Source: Alphaproteobacteria bacterium (GTDB taxonomy: Bacteria > Pseudomonadota > Alphaproteobacteria > Micavibrionales > CSBR16-224). From it: DNA of 10,689 nucleotides. This document shows, in pieces, positions 7,556-10,689 of this stretch. The DNA is taken from contig SKHU01000148.1 in assembly GCA_007116755.1 (NCBI GenBank), forward strand, positions 1 to 10,689. Reading direction: 5' to 3'. The notes below the pieces were generated by a model that worked only from the letters and a program-made list of their open reading frames with translations, had not been told where the DNA came from and did no database searches. Position numbers and translations under genes: made by a program. Numbering within the stretch: position 1 is the stretch's first letter; the number at the start of each line of letters is the position of its first letter.

Positions 7556-7623
7556 AATTTCACTATCTTTCGTGAGAAACTCTATAAAGCAGTGTAACCC
7601 GTCACAAGAATAATGAAAAGAAA
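7556..7623. promoter_or_regulatory. Divergent promoter region between EF-hand operon and lepA
   Basis: Only 68 bp separate the two divergent start codons. On the minus strand, TTGTGA (7607-7602) and TAGAGT (7584-7579) are 17 bases apart, each matching four of six consensus positions; this is a weak candidate for the EF-hand operon. On the plus strand, TATAAA (7583-7588) is a possible -10 for lepA without a good -35. Ribosome sites are weak on both sides: only an AAAGAAA-like purine run precedes lepA. A four-codon reading frame, ATGAAAAGAAAATGA (7613-7627), ends by overlapping the lepA start. Confidence 0.35.
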
Positions 7624-9429
7624 ATGACAACCGAACAGTCTCGTATCCGCAATTTTGCCATTATCGCACATATCGATCACGGCAAATCGACCCTTGCCGA
7701 CCGCCTGATCCAGACATGCGGCGGCCTGACCGAACGCGAGATGAAGGAGCAGGTTCTCGACAGCATGGAGCTGGAGCGTGAACGCGGCATTACCATCAAG
7801 GCGCAGACCGTACGTCTGACGCATAAGGCACCGGATGGCGAAGACTATCAGCTGAACCTGATGGATACGCCCGGCCATGTCGATTTTGCCTATGAGGTCA
7901 GCCGGTCGCTGGCCGCCTGCGAGGGGTCGCTGCTGATTGTCGATGCGACTCAAGGTGTGGAGGCGCAGACGCTGGCAAATGTCTATCAGGCCATCGAGAA
8001 CAATCACGAGATTATTCCGGTGATCAACAAGATTGATCTGCCCGCCGCCGATGTCGAGCGCGTCAAGCGCCAGATTGAAGATGTGATCGGCATTGATGCC
8101 TCCGATGCGATTGAAGTTTCCGCCAAAACCGGAATCGGTATCGACGCATTGCTGGAGGCCATCGTCACCCGCCTGCCGCCGCCGGTAGGCGAGCGCGAGG
8201 CGCCGCTGAAGGCGCTGCTGGTCGATAGCTGGTATGATGCCTATCTCGGCGTTGTGATTCTGCTGCGCGTGGTGGACGGCGTGTTGCGGGCAAAAGAAAA
8301 ACTGTATTTTATGAATACAAAAACGACTTATGATGCCGATCATGTCGGGGTTTTTACCCCCAAGCTTGTGAAAACGGGGCAGCTTTCGGCGGGGGAAATG
8401 GGATATCTGACTTGCGGCATTAAATCCATTACGGAAACAAGTATCGGTGATACAATCACGCATGAAAGAAACCGCTGTGCTGAAAAACTGTCCGGTTTCA
8501 AGCCTTCCGTGCCGATGGTGTTTTGCAGTATGTTCCCCGTGGACAGCAGCGAATACGACAAGCTGCGCGACAGTCTCGGCAAACTGGCGCTGAATGATTC
8601 CAGCCTGCATTTCGAGCCGGAAAACTCCACCGCGCTCGGTCTCGGTTTCCGTTGCGGTTTCCTGGGGCTGCTGCATATGGAGATTATTCAGGAGCGGTTG
8701 GAGCGCGAATTCGATCTTGACCTGATCCCGACCGCGCCTTCGGTCGTCTATCACGTTTATACGAATAAAGGCGAGAAAATCGCGCTCTATAATCCGGCCG
8801 ACATGCCCGACCCCGTCTATATCGAGCGGATCGAAGAGCCGTGGATCAAGGCGACGATTCTGGTGCCGGACGATTATCTCGGCGGCATCTTGCAGCTGTG
8901 TCAGGAACGGCGCGGCGAGCAGCTTGACCTGACTTATGTCGGCGGGCGCGCGATGGCGGTGTACCGTTTGCCGCTGAACGAGGTCGTGTTCGATTTTTAC
9001 GACCGCCTCAAATCCGTCAGCCGCGGCTATGCAAGTTTTGATTATGAGCTGGACGGGTATAAGGAAGACGATCTGGTCAGGATGGGTATTCTTGTCAATG
9101 CCGAGCCGGTCGATGCGCTGGCGATGATCGTCCACCGCACGCAGGCGGAAAAACGCGGCCGCCACCTGTGCGAAAGGCTGAAAGACCTGATTCCGCGCCA
9201 GATGTTCAAAATCGCCATTCAGGCGGCGATCGGCGGCAAGATCATCGCGCGGGAAACGCTGTCGGCGCTGCGCAAGGATGTGACGGCGAAATGTTACGGC
9301 GGCGATATTTCCCGCAAGCGCAAGCTTTTGGACAAGCAGAAAAAGGGCAAGAAGAAAATGCGCCAATACGGCAATGTCGAAATCCCGCAAAGCGCCTTTA
9401 TCGCCGCCTTGAAAATGGGTGACGAGTAA
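7624..9429 (+). CDS. lepA: Elongation factor 4 (LepA), ribosome-associated GTPase
   Basis: LepA/EF4 is a highly conserved translational GTPase that binds ribosomes; it has been proposed to back-translocate stalled ribosomes and to support 30S assembly and initiation. The 601 residues match the usual length of about 600. The G domain shows the P-loop AHIDHGKST at 15-23, the switch I block RGITIKAQT (54-62), DTPGH at 81-85, NKID at 135-138 and SAK at 166-168. The elongation-factor domains follow, then the LepA-specific C-terminal domain with its basic tail (KQKKGKKKMRQYG) and the typical ending NVEIPQSAFIAALK. No residue of the GTPase motifs is missing. The start at 7624 matches family alignments, with MTTEQSRIRNF leading straight into the G domain. 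In many bacteria lepA precedes lepB; here no signal peptidase gene follows, and a compositionally different gene comes next. Confidence 0.98.
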   Translation: MTTEQSRIRNFAIIAHIDHGKSTLADRLIQTCGGLTEREMKEQVLDSMELERERGITIKAQTVRLTHKAPDGEDYQLNLMDTPGHVDFAYEVSRSLAACEGSLLIVDATQGVEAQTLANVYQAIENNHEIIPVINKIDLPAADVERVKRQIEDVIGIDASDAIEVSAKTGIGIDALLEAIVTRLPPPVGEREAPLKALLVDSWYDAYLGVVILLRVVDGVLRAKEKLYFMNTKTTYDADHVGVFTPKLVKTGQLSAGEMGYLTCGIKSITETSIGDTITHERNRCAEKLSGFKPSVPMVFCSMFPVDSSEYDKLRDSLGKLALNDSSLHFEPENSTALGLGFRCGFLGLLHMEIIQERLEREFDLDLIPTAPSVVYHVYTNKGEKIALYNPADMPDPVYIERIEEPWIKATILVPDDYLGGILQLCQERRGEQLDLTYVGGRAMAVYRLPLNEVVFDFYDRLKSVSRGYASFDYELDGYKEDDLVRMGILVNAEPVDALAMIVHRTQAEKRGRHLCERLKDLIPRQMFKIAIQAAIGGKIIARETLSALRKDVTAKCYGGDISRKRKLLDKQKKGKKKMRQYGNVEIPQSAFIAALKMGDE

Positions 9430-9461
9430 ATTGTATCTGTCCCTTTCTCCTGAATTATGAC

Positions 9462-9513
9462 TTGATATAACTCTTTTGGTTTGTTAATTATTTTTCACAA
9501 TCGAAACTGGGGA
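9462..9513 (+). promoter_or_regulatory. Probable promoter and ribosome-binding site of the AT-rich gene
   Basis: TTGATA (9462-9467) matches five of six -35 bases, and AATTAT (9486-9491) matches four of six -10 bases with an 18 bp spacer. Transcription would begin near 9498. GGGGA (9509-9513) is a good Shine-Dalgarno sequence five bases before the TTG at 9519. It would be 20 bases from the first in-frame ATG (9534), so it decides for the TTG start. No hairpin terminator for lepA is visible in 9430-9518. Confidence 0.4.
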
Positions 9514-9518
9514 ATAAT

Positions 9519-10664
9519 TTGGCTATCACAGATATGCAGCATGCGTTGATGAGAGTTGGTTTGGTATCTGACGATAGCCATAAACATGATAATACACCTA
9601 AAATTACACTCGACGTTTCACTGAAAAAGGTGTCAATCCCCCAACACAAAAAAAAGAAGGAAATAAAGAAAAAGTTAAGCCTCAAGTCAAAAAAACAGCG
9701 AACTGATAAAAAAAAATACGGTAAAAGCAGGGGTGTCCGTATTAATAAGACAAAGAAATCTTCCTCTAAGAAAAAAATATCGGTCAATAGAAAGCAAGCT
9801 AACGAAGTGGCGGTACAAAACCTCCAGGAACTCGGATTTAAGAGCCCTAAACATGCTATGGATTATTGGCGCTCTGTAAAAGATGTATTTGCCTTAGAAG
9901 TGCCGTCTAAAACTGACCTTGATGAAAAAGGAATAAAGAATCCACTAGGCTTGCCGTGGACTAAGACAGATTGGAAAAAATTTCTTTCTACAATTGAATA
10001 TATTGATCTTGTTAAGCCCAAGAATAACAGTGAAGGCAAGGAAACACAAAAAACAAAACAAGAACCACAGAAAAAAGAACCACAGAAAAAAGAAGAAACG
10101 CATAATACATTGCGTGATTTTGATACCGATACACTATTTGATAGATATAGAGACGCTCTGATATCTTTATCAAAGAAAAACCCAAAACTCTCTATAACTG
10201 CTCGAAAGTTAATTGATGAGATTAACCAAGAATTTCTCAGGCGTTTTGAGGGGAGCATCGATAAGGATGGGTACTTTGTTTGGCCAAGCACAAAAGTGTA
10301 CGCTTCAAACATAGGGCTTTCGAAGCAAATGGAATGGCAAAAAAATGGTGTCTTGTTGTTATATGGATACAGGGTAGGCGAAACAAACGGTCTAGATGAA
10401 AATAAAAGAAGAGTAATACTAGACGAGGTTTTTACTGCGAACATACCTCCGGTTTTAGACAAAAGTTACATTGACGAATGGTCTCGACCTTCCTCTGCGT
10501 CTAGGTTAGAAAAAATGGCAATTGTATTGGCATCTTTAGCTAAGAACGAAAAAAAAAGAGGGCAATCTTTGATTAGATCGTACAGAGAAAGAGAAGACGA
10601 TCTGCAATATCTATACGACAAGTACTATGTTGGAAAATTCGGGTTTGGCTGGCCTTCAACTTAA
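9519..10664 (+). CDS. Uncharacterised lysine-rich protein with conserved-looking C-terminal domain
   Basis: This 381-residue protein is not one I can name. It begins with TTG, supported by GGGGA five bases upstream. Residues 1-16 (DMQHALMRVGLVS) form a short amphipathic helix, followed by a very basic, low-complexity stretch at 36-92 with many Lys runs. A small globular part (94-165) has LQELGFKSPKHAMDYW. A second low-complexity linker (167-195) contains the duplicated EPQKK. Residues 199-381 look like a real folded domain: GYFVWPST (251-258), LLLYGYRVG (279-287), a helix with KRRVILDEVF, EWSRPSSASRLEKMA (320-334) and a final YLYDKYY..FGFGWPST. I have an impression of the GY-VG / RR-IL / W--P-S--RL pattern from other uncharacterised bacterial proteins, but cannot verify it. 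There is no signal peptide or membrane helix, so it is probably cytoplasmic, and the basic region suggests nucleic-acid binding (inference). The AT-rich composition, unlike lepA, suggests transfer. Confidence 0.8.
   Translation: MAITDMQHALMRVGLVSDDSHKHDNTPKITLDVSLKKVSIPQHKKKKEIKKKLSLKSKKQRTDKKKYGKSRGVRINKTKKSSSKKKISVNRKQANEVAVQNLQELGFKSPKHAMDYWRSVKDVFALEVPSKTDLDEKGIKNPLGLPWTKTDWKKFLSTIEYIDLVKPKNNSEGKETQKTKQEPQKKEPQKKEETHNTLRDFDTDTLFDRYRDALISLSKKNPKLSITARKLIDEINQEFLRRFEGSIDKDGYFVWPSTKVYASNIGLSKQMEWQKNGVLLLYGYRVGETNGLDENKRRVILDEVFTANIPPVLDKSYIDEWSRPSSASRLEKMAIVLASLAKNEKKRGQSLIRSYREREDDLQYLYDKYYVGKFGFGWPST
10062..10091 (+). repeat. 15 bp tandem duplication inside the lysine-rich gene
   Basis: GAACCACAGAAAAAA occurs twice in direct succession without mismatch (10062-10076 and 10077-10091). 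The unit is five codons long, so it duplicates EPQKK and keeps the frame. It lies in the flexible linker between the two globular parts of the protein, where length changes should be tolerated. It is a likely replication-slippage product. Confidence 0.85.
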
Positions 10665-10682
10665 TATCTAGCAGTCAATAGC

Positions 10683-10689
10683 AAAGGAA
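10683..10689 (+). promoter_or_regulatory. Possible ribosome-binding site at window edge
   Basis: The last seven bases read AAAGGAA, a good Shine-Dalgarno-like sequence, 19 bases after the stop of the preceding gene. It may belong to a second gene in an operon with the lysine-rich protein, whose start would lie just outside the window. No start codon is visible, so this remains a suggestion. Confidence 0.3.

Noticed and set aside
7556..7630. Longer version of the EF-hand protein starting at 7630
   Set aside because: It would place 25 residues before a clear signal peptide and would start inside lepA; the ATG at 7553-7555 gives a normal signal sequence.
7582..9390. Open frame of 602 codons on the minus strand opposite lepA
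   Set aside because: It is a mirror of lepA's codon structure. lepA carries all GTPase motifs in the other strand, while this frame shows no recognisable domain, being rich in Gln, Arg, His and Ile in a way typical of antisense frames.

Overview
The window looks like chromosomal DNA from an alphaproteobacterium. This rests mainly on the LepA and HtpG sequences, whose conserved blocks read like alphaproteobacterial versions to me; no search was run, and the order or genus cannot be named. Base composition is moderate to GC-rich up to about 9430 and clearly AT-rich after that.

Layout. (1) 1-132: the last 43 codons of an unidentified + strand gene. (2) 140-4234: a phosphotransfer locus. A stand-alone CheY-like receiver (140-517, minus) is divergent from a very large hybrid sensor kinase (638-4234, plus) built as MHYT membrane sensor, extracytoplasmic region, PAS, HisKA, HATPase, receiver and HPt. 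They share an AT-rich, about 120 bp control region that carries an extended -10 and a 14 bp perfect palindrome. (3) 4231-6153: htpG (Hsp90 chaperone, minus), convergent with the kinase and overlapping it by four bases, TTAA, which supplies both stop codons. (4) 6240-7555: a two-gene minus-strand operon for exported proteins, an EF-hand periplasmic protein and a small secreted protein, joined by an ATGA stop/start overlap. (5) 7624-9429: lepA (elongation factor 4, plus), divergent from that operon. (6) 9519-10664: an AT-rich, lysine-rich gene of unknown function with a TTG start, ending close to the window edge.

How the genes fit together. The receiver and the hybrid kinase probably form one phosphorelay: kinase His to its own receiver Asp to the HPt His, then possibly to the free receiver, which has no output domain. 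htpG and lepA are housekeeping genes for protein folding and translation. The two secreted-protein genes between them are lineage-type hypotheticals that are probably made together. The last gene differs from everything else in composition and looks acquired; it is the least explained part of the window. No RNA genes, CRISPR arrays, insertion sequences or convincing rho-independent terminators were seen, and no stretch longer than 300 bases lacks a gene.
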